Positions 54,187 to 63,094 of a DNA stretch of 64,000 nucleotides are shown piece after piece (the stretch's first letter is position 1; every line of letters begins with the position of its first letter). The DNA is from Marinimicrobium koreense. GTDB taxonomy: Bacteria; Pseudomonadota; Gammaproteobacteria; Pseudomonadales; Cellvibrionaceae. The position numbers were made by a program, and so were the translations under genes. The stretch covers positions 1,798,001 to 1,862,000 of the forward strand of contig NZ_RJUK01000001.1 of assembly GCF_003762925.1 (NCBI RefSeq), read 5' to 3'. The notes beneath the pieces were generated by a model, which saw only the letters and a program-made list of their open reading frames with translations, was not told the DNA's origin and ran no database searches.

Positions 54187-54421
54187 GAGTACGTCCTCTA
54201 ACGTTGGCTATCTTTGAGTTTTGACGCCACTGGCCCGTAATGAGCCAAGTGGCTTACCCGATTCTTGTACAGGTACGAAGGCTTTTGCGAAGACCGAGCC
54301 AACTTTTATTTTCCCTTTAAAATCATAAGGATAAGCCGCTTTGCTCACTATTTAACCAGCCCTTTCAAAATTGAAACGCACCATTATGGAACACTGGCGT
54401 GCACTCCTTTGCACCAGAACA

Positions 54422-55330
54422 TTACACTCGCTCCACCTCCGGTGCCGCCATACGTCGACGCCACCAGCGGTCCACCCCCAGATCCAGATAGGCAAGCAGC
54501 GCCAGCAGCACCAGTGCCGCACCGCCCAGCAGCGAGGGGGATACCCGTTCGTTCGCCACCAGCGTCCCCAGCAGCAACGCCAGCACGGGGGTCATCAGGG
54601 TAATCAACGAAACCGCGCTGGGCGTCAATCGCTGCAGAACAAAATAGAACAGGGTAAAGCCCAACAGGGAGCCCAGGGTCGCCAGATACACCAGCCCGCT
54701 CAGGCTTTTGGTGGACAGGCTCTGCGGCACCTGGCCATCGAACAGCCACCAGCTCAGCAATAAACCCGGAAAGGCAAACAACAATGCCCCGGCGGTCTGC
54801 TCCAGCGGTCCCGTGCCCTGGTCCAGCCGCTTGAGGCTGACGCTGCTGAGGCTGAACAACCCGCAGGACAACAGTATGCCCCCGATGCCCAGCGCCGAGC
54901 GGGCATCGATATGGAGCTGATCCCAGAAAATGATGCACAGCCCGATCAGCGCCACCATAAGCGCGAGTACCCGGCGTGGGCTGAAGGGGTTTTCCCGAAG
55001 GATCAACCAGCTCAGTAACCCGGTCACAAATGGGGACAGAGCAAAAATCACCGCGATCAGCCCCGAGGGAATAAACTGCGCGGACCAATAGACCACCAGC
55101 ATATTGGGGAAGATGCCAAAGGACGCGGCCAGGTAGACTTTCCACACCCCCGGCTGGGCGAACAGACGACGGCGCAGCACCGCCACAATCACCAGCGCCA
55201 GCGCGGCGGCCAGCCCCATCCGCATCAGCACCGCAGTGATAAACGAAACGCTGTCATTGCTCCACTGAATCGCCAGTGGCGTGGTCGACCAAATCAATAC
55301 CACCAGGCCATAGGCCAGATACACCTGCAC
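54422..55330 (-). CDS. EamA-family (DMT) transporter
   Basis: A 302-residue membrane protein with ten hydrophobic segments in two EamA repeats (starting LAYGLVVLIWSTTPLAIQW and ALGIGGILLSCGLFSLSSV), ending with a short basic tail. Members export amino acids, metabolites or drugs. The substrate cannot be inferred; there is no paired regulator. Confidence 0.9.
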   Translation of the reverse strand: MQVYLAYGLVVLIWSTTPLAIQWSNDSVSFITAVLMRMGLAAALALVIVAVLRRRLFAQPGVWKVYLAASFGIFPNMLVVYWSAQFIPSGLIAVIFALSPFVTGLLSWLILRENPFSPRRVLALMVALIGLCIIFWDQLHIDARSALGIGGILLSCGLFSLSSVSLKRLDQGTGPLEQTAGALLFAFPGLLLSWWLFDGQVPQSLSTKSLSGLVYLATLGSLLGFTLFYFVLQRLTPSAVSLITLMTPVLALLLGTLVANERVSPSLLGGAALVLLALLAYLDLGVDRWWRRRMAAPEVERV

Positions 55331-55377
55331 GGGTCACACTCCTTTTGTTGAGGCAGTAACGCCTGCGGCTCAAAACG

Positions 55378-55409
55378 AAAAAAGCCGCAGTGGTCGCTGC
55401 GGCTTTTTT
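55378..55409. terminator. Bidirectional intrinsic terminator
   Basis: AAAAAAGCCGCAG-TGGTCG-CTGCGGCTTTTTT: a 13-bp stem including A/T runs on both sides. It lies after a possible small minus-strand gene at 55433-55534 and before the EamA gene start. Confidence 0.88.
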
Positions 55410-55432
55410 GAAAACGGTAATGGCTGTACTCG

Positions 55433-55534
55433 TCAGGGTTGCCTCGTTTTCCGCCGCGCAATAGCTCGTGCACGCACCGCCCAACGCAGGGCGCGCGCCA
55501 CCAGAATCACCACCGGCATACGGAAAACATTCAT
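55433..55534 (-). CDS. Possible 33-residue basic amphipathic peptide
   Basis: A short frame starting MNVFRMPVVILVARALRW and ending RARAIARRKTRQP, strongly basic with a hydrophobic N-terminal half; it may associate with membrane or RNA. It is followed 24 bp later by a strong intrinsic terminator that no other minus-strand gene needs. A GAGG is present upstream, but at a long spacing (11 nt). I do not recognise a family. Confidence 0.42.
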   Translation of the reverse strand: MNVFRMPVVILVARALRWAVRARAIARRKTRQP

Positions 55535-55701
55535 TGAATCACAGACCTCGGATAAAACAGGCAAACCTGCGGAAAACACATAACGAACCGATACATTAAG
55601 CGATGCTCACGCAAAGCACAACGAGCAAAGCCGATTTTTTTGTGCGAACATGATGCACCGTATAATTTTGTCGTTTATCTCCTTTTTGCAGTGAAGTCTC
55701 T

Positions 55702-56931
55702 ATGGAAATTTATCTGGTGGGCGGCGCAGTGCGCGACAAGCGGCTCGGTTACCCCTACTCGGAAAAAGACTGGGTCGTGGTGGGCGCGCGCCCGGAAGAC
55801 CTGCAGGCTCAGGGCTTTACGCCCGTGGGCAAGGATTTCCCGGTGTTTCTCCATCCGCAGACGGGAGAGGAGTACGCCCTGGCGCGCACCGAGCGAAAAA
55901 CCGCACCCGGCTATACCGGTTTTCAGTTTCACACCGCCCCCGATGTCACTCTGGAGCAGGACCTGGCCCGGCGGGACCTGACCATCAATGCCATGGCGGA
56001 GAACGAGCGCGGCGAACTGGTGGACCCCTACGGCGGCGCCCGGGATTTAGAGGCACGTCTGCTCCGGCATGTCTCTCCGGCGTTCAGCGAAGATCCGGTC
56101 CGCATTTTACGCGTTGCCCGATTTGCGGCGCGCTATCACCATCTGGGTTTCACCGTCGCGGAGGATACCCTGGCGCTGATGCGCGACATGGTCGCCAGTG
56201 GCGAGGTGGATCACCTGGTTCCCGAGCGGGTCTGGAAAGAAATGGAACGGGCTCTGGGGGAGCGGGACCCGCAGGTATTTATTCAGTGCCTGCGCGACTG
56301 CGGCGCGCTCGCCCGGGTACTGCCGGAAGTGGATGCCCTGTTCGGTGTTCCCCAACGTCCGGAGCATCATCCGGAGGTGGATACCGGCGTGCACTGCCTG
56401 ATGGTGCTGGAGCAGGCCGCACAGCTGACCGGAGATACCCGGGTCCGTTTTGCCGCGCTGATTCACGATCTGGGCAAGGGCGTGACGCCGAAGGAAGAGT
56501 GGCCCCGACACATAGGTCACGAGCAACGCAGCCTGCCCCTGGTGGATACCCTGTGCGAGCGCATCACCGCACCGAAAGACTACCGCCGCCTGGCCCGATT
56601 GGGGGCGGAATATCACACCCACAGTCATCGGGCGCTGGAATTGAAACCGGCCACGATACTGAAGTTGCTCAGGGCGGCGGATGCCTTTCGCAAACCGGCG
56701 CAGTTCGAGCAATTTCTGCTCTGTTGTGAAGCTGACGCCCGGGGACGCACCGGTTTTGAAGACCGGGATTACCCTCAAGCCGATTATCTGCGCGGCGCCC
56801 TGAAGGCCTGCCAGGCGATCGACAACCGCGAGATTGCGGCCCAGGGGCACACTGGAAAAGCCTTTGGTGAGGCGCTGGATCGGGAGCGGTTGGCGCGGCT
56901 TTCGGAGTTCAAGGCGAGCCGCGCGTCCTGA
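55702..56931 (+). CDS. cca: Multifunctional CCA tRNA nucleotidyltransferase
   Basis: A 409-residue class II nucleotidyltransferase that builds or repairs the 3' CCA of tRNAs, with a C-terminal HD phosphohydrolase domain. Marks are [55 protein letters not shown] and, in the HD domain, [13 protein letters not shown]. The catalytic carboxylate pair, usually DxD before WVVVG, reads EKD here, so the first Asp is Glu. In P. aeruginosa cca also lies near folK and folB. It stands alone here. Confidence 0.95.
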   Translation: MEIYLVGGAVRDKRLGYPYSEKDWVVVGARPEDLQAQGFTPVGKDFPVFLHPQTGEEYALARTERKTAPGYTGFQFHTAPDVTLEQDLARRDLTINAMAENERGELVDPYGGARDLEARLLRHVSPAFSEDPVRILRVARFAARYHHLGFTVAEDTLALMRDMVASGEVDHLVPERVWKEMERALGERDPQVFIQCLRDCGALARVLPEVDALFGVPQRPEHHPEVDTGVHCLMVLEQAAQLTGDTRVRFAALIHDLGKGVTPKEEWPRHIGHEQRSLPLVDTLCERITAPKDYRRLARLGAEYHTHSHRALELKPATILKLLRAADAFRKPAQFEQFLLCCEADARGRTGFEDRDYPQADYLRGALKACQAIDNREIAAQGHTGKAFGEALDRERLARLSEFKASRAS

Positions 56932-56954
56932 CTGGGGGGGTGTCGGATGGTGTT

Positions 56955-57116
56955 GTCGGATTACGCGCGTTGCGCTAATCCGACCTACGCCGCTAATCTG
57001 ACCTACGCGGCTGACGGGTATTGTCGGATTACGCGCTTTGTGTCATTCCACCTTTGCAGCATTCCATCAATGGTGGATGACGGCCTGCGGCCTCCGAGGC
57101 GTCGGACCGATCCACC
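56955..57116. repeat. Cluster of REP-like hairpins, two classes
   Basis: GTCGGATTACGCGC...GCGCTAATCCGAC (56955-56984), truncated half copies (56992-57009 and 57022-57036), then a GGTGGAT...ATCCACC hairpin (57072-57116) ending one base before the next gene's stop codon. The cluster fills the gap between convergent cca and the PQQ-dehydrogenase gene. Confidence 0.7.
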
Positions 57117-59678
57117 CTACGGGTGCTGTCGGACTTGCCATATAGTGTTGTCATCCAGGTTGGCGGCATCTCTCAATTGCAGCTCACCGCTGGCCGCGTC
57201 GACGGACAGGTACTGATTTTCGTGCCAGCGGTTGCGCCAGCGAACTGAGTCGCCCTCGCGCTCGGGAAACCATTGGGCACTCAGCCAACCCGGTTCGATG
57301 GTCCCGACCGCCGGCCGCGCCTGCTCGGCATGAATGTACTGATCCGTCCCCGTCAAGCGAATCCGGTAGTAGCTCGGGCCCTCGGGCTCCAACTGCCAGG
57401 ACGCGGCCAAAGGATCTTGCGTACCGTCCTCTCCCAAGGGTTGATCAATGCCGACATTGCGCAGAATCAACGCTTCACCCACGGGTGCGAAAAAGCCCGT
57501 GCACTCGTCCATCTGCGCGATCCAGTTTTCAATCAACCCGATCCCATGGTCATCCAGTACATGACTGCCCAGAGGCGGCATACGGTTGCCATCATTGGCC
57601 ATCAAGCGCTGCCACAATAGCGAGCGCTCCGGCTCGCCCGGCGCCAGCAGGCGGGCGTCCTCAATGCCCAGATCGCTCTGCATTGGCCCCACATTACACA
57701 GGTTCATGGCCTCGGGCAGCGTATCGAAGCGCAGATCCATACTGGCCTGACTGGTCCCCCCGGGGCGGTGGCAGTTGGCGCAGTTGCTGTGCAAGTAGGC
57801 GCGGGCGCGCAAATCGAGTGGGTGCGACTCATCCCGGCTGTCCACCAGGGGGTTGGCTCTCTGCCGTTGAGTCAGCGGCTCGGTCAACACCCCGATGGCC
57901 GCCAGGGTATCCAGTTGATTGGCCGTGGTGCCGACGTAGTCGAAGTCGGTATTGAGCTGACGAACTTCCAGCCCGAGACTGTCTCCCGCCGCGCTGGTGT
58001 GACACTGGGAGCACTCGGCACTGCTCGGGTAGTGCCATAACTGGCCCTGGATCTCGACGTCCTCGGCCTCGATTACCCGGCGCGCATCGGTGCCCGTGCT
58101 GGTCCAGCGGTAACTGTGCCCGACCCACCCGGTCGCGGGCTGGTTGAGCATCAGCCTCGTTTCGATCAGCTCGTCGTGCCGATAGAACTGCTTGACCAAT
58201 ACCGACCCCACCGGCAGATCAAAATCACCCGTCTCATCCACGTCGATGGTGGCATCGTCAGGCAGTGCGAGATAGCGGGTTTTATCCGCCCCATCGGACC
58301 AGAAGGGCTCGCGGACGCCATAAGGGATCAGCCCGTCGCCCGGCTCAGCCGGGTTATCGGGATTCATACAGCCGGTTTCCGACAGCCACTCGGGAATCGG
58401 CTCCTGCCGGGAGTCCTGCGCCTCGGCCACCAACCGGGACACCTGGCCGCCCTCGTAGTCCACCAGTAGCAACTCGCCATCGAGTTCCTCCCCAAAGGAC
58501 ACCACCGAGCCGCCGGTATCGAGCAGTTGGCGGCGTTCAAGATCCCCCTCGGGGGTAGTGAACAGGCCCCAGAGCAGACCCGAGGCAAAATCGCTGAACA
58601 GATAGACCCCGTATAAGTTGTCGAGCTGCTCGCCGCGATAGACATAACCTCCGGTTACCGACCGGCCATCCCCCCGCTGGTAGGAAAACACCGGCGCCTC
58701 AAAGCCACTGGTATCGGAACAGGACTGCATGACGTCGGCGCCTTCCAGGCAGGGCCAACCATAATTGGCCCCGTTGACAATCCGGTTGATCTCTTCGGTC
58801 CGGCCCTGGCCGACATCACCGGCCCAGAGTTCGCCGGTCTCCCGGTCAAAACTCCACTGCCAGGGGTTGCGCAGGCCATAGGCAAACACTTCGGGCAGAC
58901 CGCCCTCTACCTGATTGCCCGGTGCCGGTGCCCCCTCGTCGGTGAGCCGCAACAGAGTACCAAAGGGGTTGGTGGGATCCTGGGCATTGCGGTTGGGATC
59001 GCCACCCGGCCCACCGTCACCAAAGCTGACGTAAAGATAGTTGTCCGGGCCAAACGCCAGACGACCGTTGTTATGAATTTCGGTGGTCTGCTGGACATGG
59101 TAAATATCGGTACGCTCCAACTCGCCAGGCCCGGATTGCACCAGACTCATCCCTTCATCGTCAGAGCGAAACCGGGCGACATAGGATTCGGGCGCAACTT
59201 CGAATGCCTCTCCACCCTCGGTCAAAGACACATAGACAAAGCCGTTCTGCTCGAAATCCGGGTGGAACGCCATACTGAACAGACCGCACTCAAAACAGTG
59301 AGTGGGCTCAAACTGCACATCGGTGTAGTCCCTCAGGTCCACAAACAGCGCCGGCGTGGGGTTTGCCTCGGACAGGTCCAGGCGCCAGATGGTGCCCCGC
59401 TGCTCCAGTACATAAAGTACCTGCTCAAGACTCGGGTGGCTGACCGCCCCGACCGGCGCGGTGAAGGTACCTTCAGGCACCAGCGGCTTGAGCGCCACCG
59501 TCGAATCCTGAGTGAAACGGGTAGCCAGACAGGTCTGATTCTCCGGCCGCTCGCTCAGGCCAGACGGTCCCGAGGGCGCTCGGGCGTCGTCATCGCTCTG
59601 TCCGCCACCACAGGCGGCCAGCAGCAGTGCCAGCGCGACACTCACCCCAGTGTGAAGGCGACGGTGAAGCGGTACCAT
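57117..59678 (-). CDS. Secreted PQQ-type sugar dehydrogenase fused to dihaem cytochrome and trefoil-like domain
   Basis: An 853-residue lipoprotein (LALLLAACGGG lipobox). Residues 50-430 are a glucose/sorbosone-dehydrogenase beta-propeller (GTIWRLDLSEANPTP, SMAFHPDFEQNGFVYVS, NNGRLAFGPDNYLYVSFGDGG, FAYGLRNPWQWSFDRETGELW). Residues 440-740 match the HNE_0200/SO2930 type with two haem motifs, CSQCH and CANCH. The last 120 resemble a beta-trefoil (RLTGTDQYIHAEQARP, HENQYLSVDAAS). It should oxidise a sugar and pass electrons to its own haems. I chose 59678 as the start (GGAG at 9 nt); an ATG at 59714 is possible. Confidence 0.85.
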   Translation of the reverse strand: MVPLHRRLHTGVSVALALLLAACGGGQSDDDARAPSGPSGLSERPENQTCLATRFTQDSTVALKPLVPEGTFTAPVGAVSHPSLEQVLYVLEQRGTIWRLDLSEANPTPALFVDLRDYTDVQFEPTHCFECGLFSMAFHPDFEQNGFVYVSLTEGGEAFEVAPESYVARFRSDDEGMSLVQSGPGELERTDIYHVQQTTEIHNNGRLAFGPDNYLYVSFGDGGPGGDPNRNAQDPTNPFGTLLRLTDEGAPAPGNQVEGGLPEVFAYGLRNPWQWSFDRETGELWAGDVGQGRTEEINRIVNGANYGWPCLEGADVMQSCSDTSGFEAPVFSYQRGDGRSVTGGYVYRGEQLDNLYGVYLFSDFASGLLWGLFTTPEGDLERRQLLDTGGSVVSFGEELDGELLLVDYEGGQVSRLVAEAQDSRQEPIPEWLSETGCMNPDNPAEPGDGLIPYGVREPFWSDGADKTRYLALPDDATIDVDETGDFDLPVGSVLVKQFYRHDELIETRLMLNQPATGWVGHSYRWTSTGTDARRVIEAEDVEIQGQLWHYPSSAECSQCHTSAAGDSLGLEVRQLNTDFDYVGTTANQLDTLAAIGVLTEPLTQRQRANPLVDSRDESHPLDLRARAYLHSNCANCHRPGGTSQASMDLRFDTLPEAMNLCNVGPMQSDLGIEDARLLAPGEPERSLLWQRLMANDGNRMPPLGSHVLDDHGIGLIENWIAQMDECTGFFAPVGEALILRNVGIDQPLGEDGTQDPLAASWQLEPEGPSYYRIRLTGTDQYIHAEQARPAVGTIEPGWLSAQWFPEREGDSVRWRNRWHENQYLSVDAASGELQLRDAANLDDNTIWQVRQHP

Positions 59679-59775
59679 GAATGCACTCCGGACGGTTATT
59701 ATTGGCTTATTCATCGTTTAATAGACCACCAGCGTACTACGTCGGACAGTTTATTCACAGATTCAAGAGGATTTT

Positions 59776-60519
59776 ATGACTACTGACGCTCCCGTTGCCC
59801 TACTGACCGGCGCGGCCCGTCGCATCGGCGCGGTCACCGCAAAAACCCTGCATGCCTCCGGCTACCGGGTCGTCATCCACTACCGCGGCTCGCAGCAGGA
59901 CGCCGAGGCACTCAGCCATGAGCTCAACGCGCTTCGTCCCGACAGCGCCGTGGCGCTGCAAGCGGATTTGAGTCAACTGAAAGACGTTCAACAACTGGCC
60001 GAGAACGCCTTGAAACAGTGGGGCCGCATGGACGCACTGATCAATAACGCGTCCAGCTTTTACCCCACTCCGGTGGGAGAGGCGAGTGAAGAACAGTGGA
60101 ACGACCTGATGAGCAGCAACCTTAAAGCCCCCTTCTTTCTTGCCCAGGCTTTGGCGGACGCGCTGAAAGAAACAGAGGGTGCCATAATCACCATGGCCGA
60201 CATCCATGCCGAGCGCCCACTGAAAAACCACCCCATTTATTGTGCCGCCAAAGCGGGCAACGTAATGCTGACCAAATCTTTGGCGCGAGAGTTGGCCCCT
60301 GAAGTGCGCGTCAACGGCATCGCCCCCGGCGCCATTCTGTGGCCGGAGCAGGAGGCGGAACTGGACGATGACGGGAAAGCGACCATTCTCGATCGGGTCC
60401 CGCTGAACCGCCCCGGTGATCCCCAGGATATTGCTGACACCATTCTTTTTCTTTTAACCAAAGCGCCCTATATAACCGGACAGATTATCGCTGTGGACGG
60501 CGGTCGATCGGTGAGCTGA
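59776..60519 (+). CDS. Pteridine reductase (FolM/PTR1-like SDR)
   Basis: A 247-residue short-chain dehydrogenase. TGAARRIGAVTA is the NADPH-binding motif with the Arg typical of pteridine reductases; NNASSFYPTPVG, the catalytic YCAAKAG and GIAPGAILWPE follow. It reduces dihydrofolate or dihydromonapterin to the tetrahydro form. The gene is 2-3 kb from folK and folB, so part of pterin metabolism is clustered here. It lies in a short intergenic space from the PQQ-dehydrogenase gene, facing away from it. Confidence 0.86.
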   Translation: MTTDAPVALLTGAARRIGAVTAKTLHASGYRVVIHYRGSQQDAEALSHELNALRPDSAVALQADLSQLKDVQQLAENALKQWGRMDALINNASSFYPTPVGEASEEQWNDLMSSNLKAPFFLAQALADALKETEGAIITMADIHAERPLKNHPIYCAAKAGNVMLTKSLARELAPEVRVNGIAPGAILWPEQEAELDDDGKATILDRVPLNRPGDPQDIADTILFLLTKAPYITGQIIAVDGGRSVS

Positions 60520-60634
60520 AACAAGGGTTTTAACACCCATTTCTTGCGCTGGATCAATTGATAAAGGACGAAACAGGACCAATATAGGTAACGCAAACAG
60601 AGACAAGCTCTGGATGTTCAAAGGAGGTGTTCTT

Positions 60635-61066
60635 ATGAACCTGATACCACGTAGTTCAGTATTTGATATTGATAGCCTGTTCGACAATTTCTGGGCACCG
60701 CTATCAAGAAGCTCTGCTTCGATGAACGCGGATGCGTTTTCGCCCAGAGTGGATATCACCGAGAAAATGGATCATTACGAATTGACCGCCGAGTTACCCG
60801 GCGTGGACAAGAAAGATATTGACGTGACCCTGGACAACGGCATGCTGACCATCAGCGCCGAATCCCGGTTTGAAAACAAGGAAGAAAAGGATGGACGCGT
60901 CATTCGTCAGGAGAGACGCTATGGCAAGTACACTCGAAGCTTCAACCTGGGAACGGACGTCAAGGAAAAGGATATCAAGGCGGAGTTCAACAACGGAGTG
61001 TTGAAATTGAACGTGCCCAAAGTGGAGCAGAAGACGCCGGTCAGTCATCGCATTGAAATTCACTGA
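60635..61066 (+). CDS. Small heat-shock protein (Hsp20/IbpA family)
   Basis: A 143-residue alpha-crystallin-type chaperone. The N terminus is MNLIPRSSVFDIDSLFDNF; the alpha-crystallin domain covers about residues 35-130 (FSPRVDITEKMDHYELTAELPGV, DGRVIRQERRYGKY, AEFNNGVLKLNVPK), and the C-terminal IEI resembles the IxI oligomerisation motif. A near-perfect AAGGAGG ribosome site precedes the ATG at 60635. I could not find a convincing sigma-32 promoter or RNA thermometer in the 115-bp upstream region. A Rho-independent terminator follows. Confidence 0.93.
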   Translation: MNLIPRSSVFDIDSLFDNFWAPLSRSSASMNADAFSPRVDITEKMDHYELTAELPGVDKKDIDVTLDNGMLTISAESRFENKEEKDGRVIRQERRYGKYTRSFNLGTDVKEKDIKAEFNNGVLKLNVPKVEQKTPVSHRIEIH

Positions 61067-61090
61067 TGACCGAATGCTGACCCACTTGAA

Positions 61091-61116
61091 AGCCGGGCCT
61101 AATCGCCCGGCTTTTT
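61091..61116 (+). terminator. Intrinsic terminator of hsp20
   Basis: AGCCGGGC-CTAATC-GCCCGGCT followed by TTTT. The loop contains the TAG stop codon of the convergent MFS gene (61099-61101, minus strand), so coding and terminator overlap. Confidence 0.9.
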
Positions 61117-62520
61117 CTGTTCTGCCCCGGACGCCCCGCGCAACAGCGAAATGAGTGTCGCACAGGTGAGAAACGCCAGAGCCAACAGCATCGCCTGACT
61201 GAAGGTGCGCAGCAGCGGCTCGGACAGGGTTTCGTTCAGCGGCTGGTTGCCCAGGTTCCAGTAAACGAACAGATTCACCAGACTCATACCCACCAGATTA
61301 CCCACCACACGGGCGAGATTGAGCGTTGCCGCCGCGACGCCCACTTCACTGGAATGCGCCGACTGCATCACCACATGGTTATTCGGACTGGAGAAACAGC
61401 CGAAGCCCAGCCCCACCAGAAACAGCGCCAGGACAATAAAGCCCGGTGCCGTGGCGACGCCCAGCGTACTCAGCAACCCGTAACCGCAGAGGGTGCAGAA
61501 ACAGCCCGCACTGGCCAGCCAGCGGGCCGGCAGATAGTCCGACAGGCGCCCCGCCAACGGCGCCACACAGGCCATGGTGAGCGCCTGCACCAGCAGGACA
61601 TGACCGGCATCCGCCGCGCTGTAACCCCGCACATATTGCAGGTACAGGCTGAGCAGAAACCCGAGCGGATAACTGCTGGCGTACATGAACAGCGCCGTCA
61701 TCAGGGAGAAGGAGAACAAGCGGGACTCGCGGAACATCTGTACGCGAATCAGCGGCTGCTCCCGGCGAGCCTGGCGGCGAATGAACACCACCAGTAAAAC
61801 GAAAGAAAAGGCCAGTACCGCGCTCTGCCACAACCCGGGCAGCCCGGTCAGGCCGATAACCAGGGCAATGGCCCAGAGCGCAAAAGTCAGGGCGCCGCCC
61901 CAATCAAACCGGTTTTCGCGCTCGCCGAACCAGTCTCCGGACACCCGCCAGGCAATCAGTGACACCACCAACACCACAATCGGCAAAGGCAGCAGGAAGA
62001 CAAACCGCCAGCCGAAGGCATCGGTCACCCAACCGCCCAAGGCCGGCGCCAAGGTCAGGCCGAAGTACACGCAGGCCGCATTGAGCCCCAGGGGTAAACC
62101 GCGCTTCTCCGGTGGAAACACCGAAATCAGCAGGGCCATGCTGGTGGCAAACATCATCGCCGCCCCCATCCCCTGAAAGAAGCGCAGCACCAGTACCATT
62201 TCAATGGAGTTGACGAAAAATGCCAGGGCACTGGCGCTACTGTTGAGCGCAATGCCCCAGAGAAAGACCCGTTTGCGGCCCACCTGGTCGGCCAGCTTGC
62301 CCGCCGGAAGCATGAAGATGATGTTGGCGATCAGGACAATGGTGGGCACCCAACTGACCAGCACCGCACTGGCGTTCAACTCCCTGGCCATAGTGGGCAA
62401 GGCGACATTCACCGAAGCCATTCCCAGAGGCGCGACAAAGGCCCCCAGGCACACAGCGATTAACACCCACCAGGGCGACACTGGCGCGGCGCGTTGCGGC
62501 TCGTTCACAGGCAACTCCAC
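61099..62520 (-). CDS. MFS drug-exporter-like transporter (DHA2/EmrB type)
   Basis: A 473-residue membrane protein with 12-14 segments. The N-terminal half has the antiporter-type order: VALPTMARELNASAVLVSWV, MLPAGKLADQVGRKRVFLWG (motif A) and RFFQGMGAAMMFATSMAL. VYFGLTLAPALGGWVTDAFGWRFVF is motif C of drug exporters. It probably exports small amphipathic compounds by proton antiport. Its stop codon lies inside the hsp20 terminator. No MarR/TetR regulator or EmrA adaptor is adjacent, so substrates are unknown. Confidence 0.9.
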   Translation of the reverse strand: MELPVNEPQRAAPVSPWWVLIAVCLGAFVAPLGMASVNVALPTMARELNASAVLVSWVPTIVLIANIIFMLPAGKLADQVGRKRVFLWGIALNSSASALAFFVNSIEMVLVLRFFQGMGAAMMFATSMALLISVFPPEKRGLPLGLNAACVYFGLTLAPALGGWVTDAFGWRFVFLLPLPIVVLVVSLIAWRVSGDWFGERENRFDWGGALTFALWAIALVIGLTGLPGLWQSAVLAFSFVLLVVFIRRQARREQPLIRVQMFRESRLFSFSLMTALFMYASSYPLGFLLSLYLQYVRGYSAADAGHVLLVQALTMACVAPLAGRLSDYLPARWLASAGCFCTLCGYGLLSTLGVATAPGFIVLALFLVGLGFGCFSSPNNHVVMQSAHSSEVGVAAATLNLARVVGNLVGMSLVNLFVYWNLGNQPLNETLSEPLLRTFSQAMLLALAFLTCATLISLLRGASGAEQKKPGD

Positions 62521-62575
62521 ATAGAGGGCACGCCCTGCCCCGTGTCACAGGGGGCGGGCAGGGATCAAAATCAGG

Positions 62576-63094
62576 TCAGGACGCAGCGCGCGATACCGTC
62601 CGCCCCTGCCAGGTGAAATCCACCGGCCAGAGGTTCTGGCGCTGCTTATCGTAATCGGCCCACAGCCGGGCGTAGGTCTCGCCCTTGCTCGGGTGTAGAT
62701 GGTTCGGGGCGATTTCCGCCATGGGCCAGAGTACAAAGGCGTTCTTGGTCAGCTCGTCCCGGGGCAATTGAACCCCGGCCTCCTCCCCCACGAAGTCACC
62801 GTAGGTGAGAATGTCGATATCCAGCGTTCGGGAACTGAATTTGGGGCCGGAACGACAGCGACCGTTGTCGTCTTCGATCTTTTTCAGCCGATCGGACAGC
62901 TCGGCGATGGGCTGATCGGTTCCCACCCCAACCACCAGATTGAGGAAGTTACTGCCATCAAAGCCCACCGCTTCGCTTTCGAATACGGACGAAATGGTCA
63001 ACTCGCCGAAACACTCCGCCAGCGCATCCAGCGCGGCGGAGATGTGTCGATAGCGATCAATATTACTGCCCAGACTGAGGTACACCTCGGTCAT
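62576..63094 (-). CDS. folK: 2-amino-4-hydroxy-6-hydroxymethyldihydropteridine pyrophosphokinase
   Basis: A 172-residue enzyme activating the pterin for folate synthesis with ATP. Marks are VYLSLGSNIDRYRHI, FLNLVVGVGTDQP, KIEDDNGRCRSGPKFSSRTLDIDIL and LPRDELTKNAFVLWPMAEI. The start at 63094 overlaps the folB stop (ATGA), so the two are translationally coupled. The frame is open upstream, but that part is folB read in another frame. Confidence 0.95.
   Translation of the reverse strand: MTEVYLSLGSNIDRYRHISAALDALAECFGELTISSVFESEAVGFDGSNFLNLVVGVGTDQPIAELSDRLKKIEDDNGRCRSGPKFSSRTLDIDILTYGDFVGEEAGVQLPRDELTKNAFVLWPMAEIAPNHLHPSKGETYARLWADYDKQRQNLWPVDFTWQGRTVSRAAS

Noticed and set aside
56941-57120. 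CRISPR-like array
   Set aside because: The repeated units are palindromes of unequal length without regular spacers, and no cas gene is present.
60520-60634. Sigma-32 promoter or RNA thermometer before hsp20
   Set aside because: No CTTGAA/CCCCAT-like pair at correct spacing, and no obvious anti-ribosome-site pairing in the leader.
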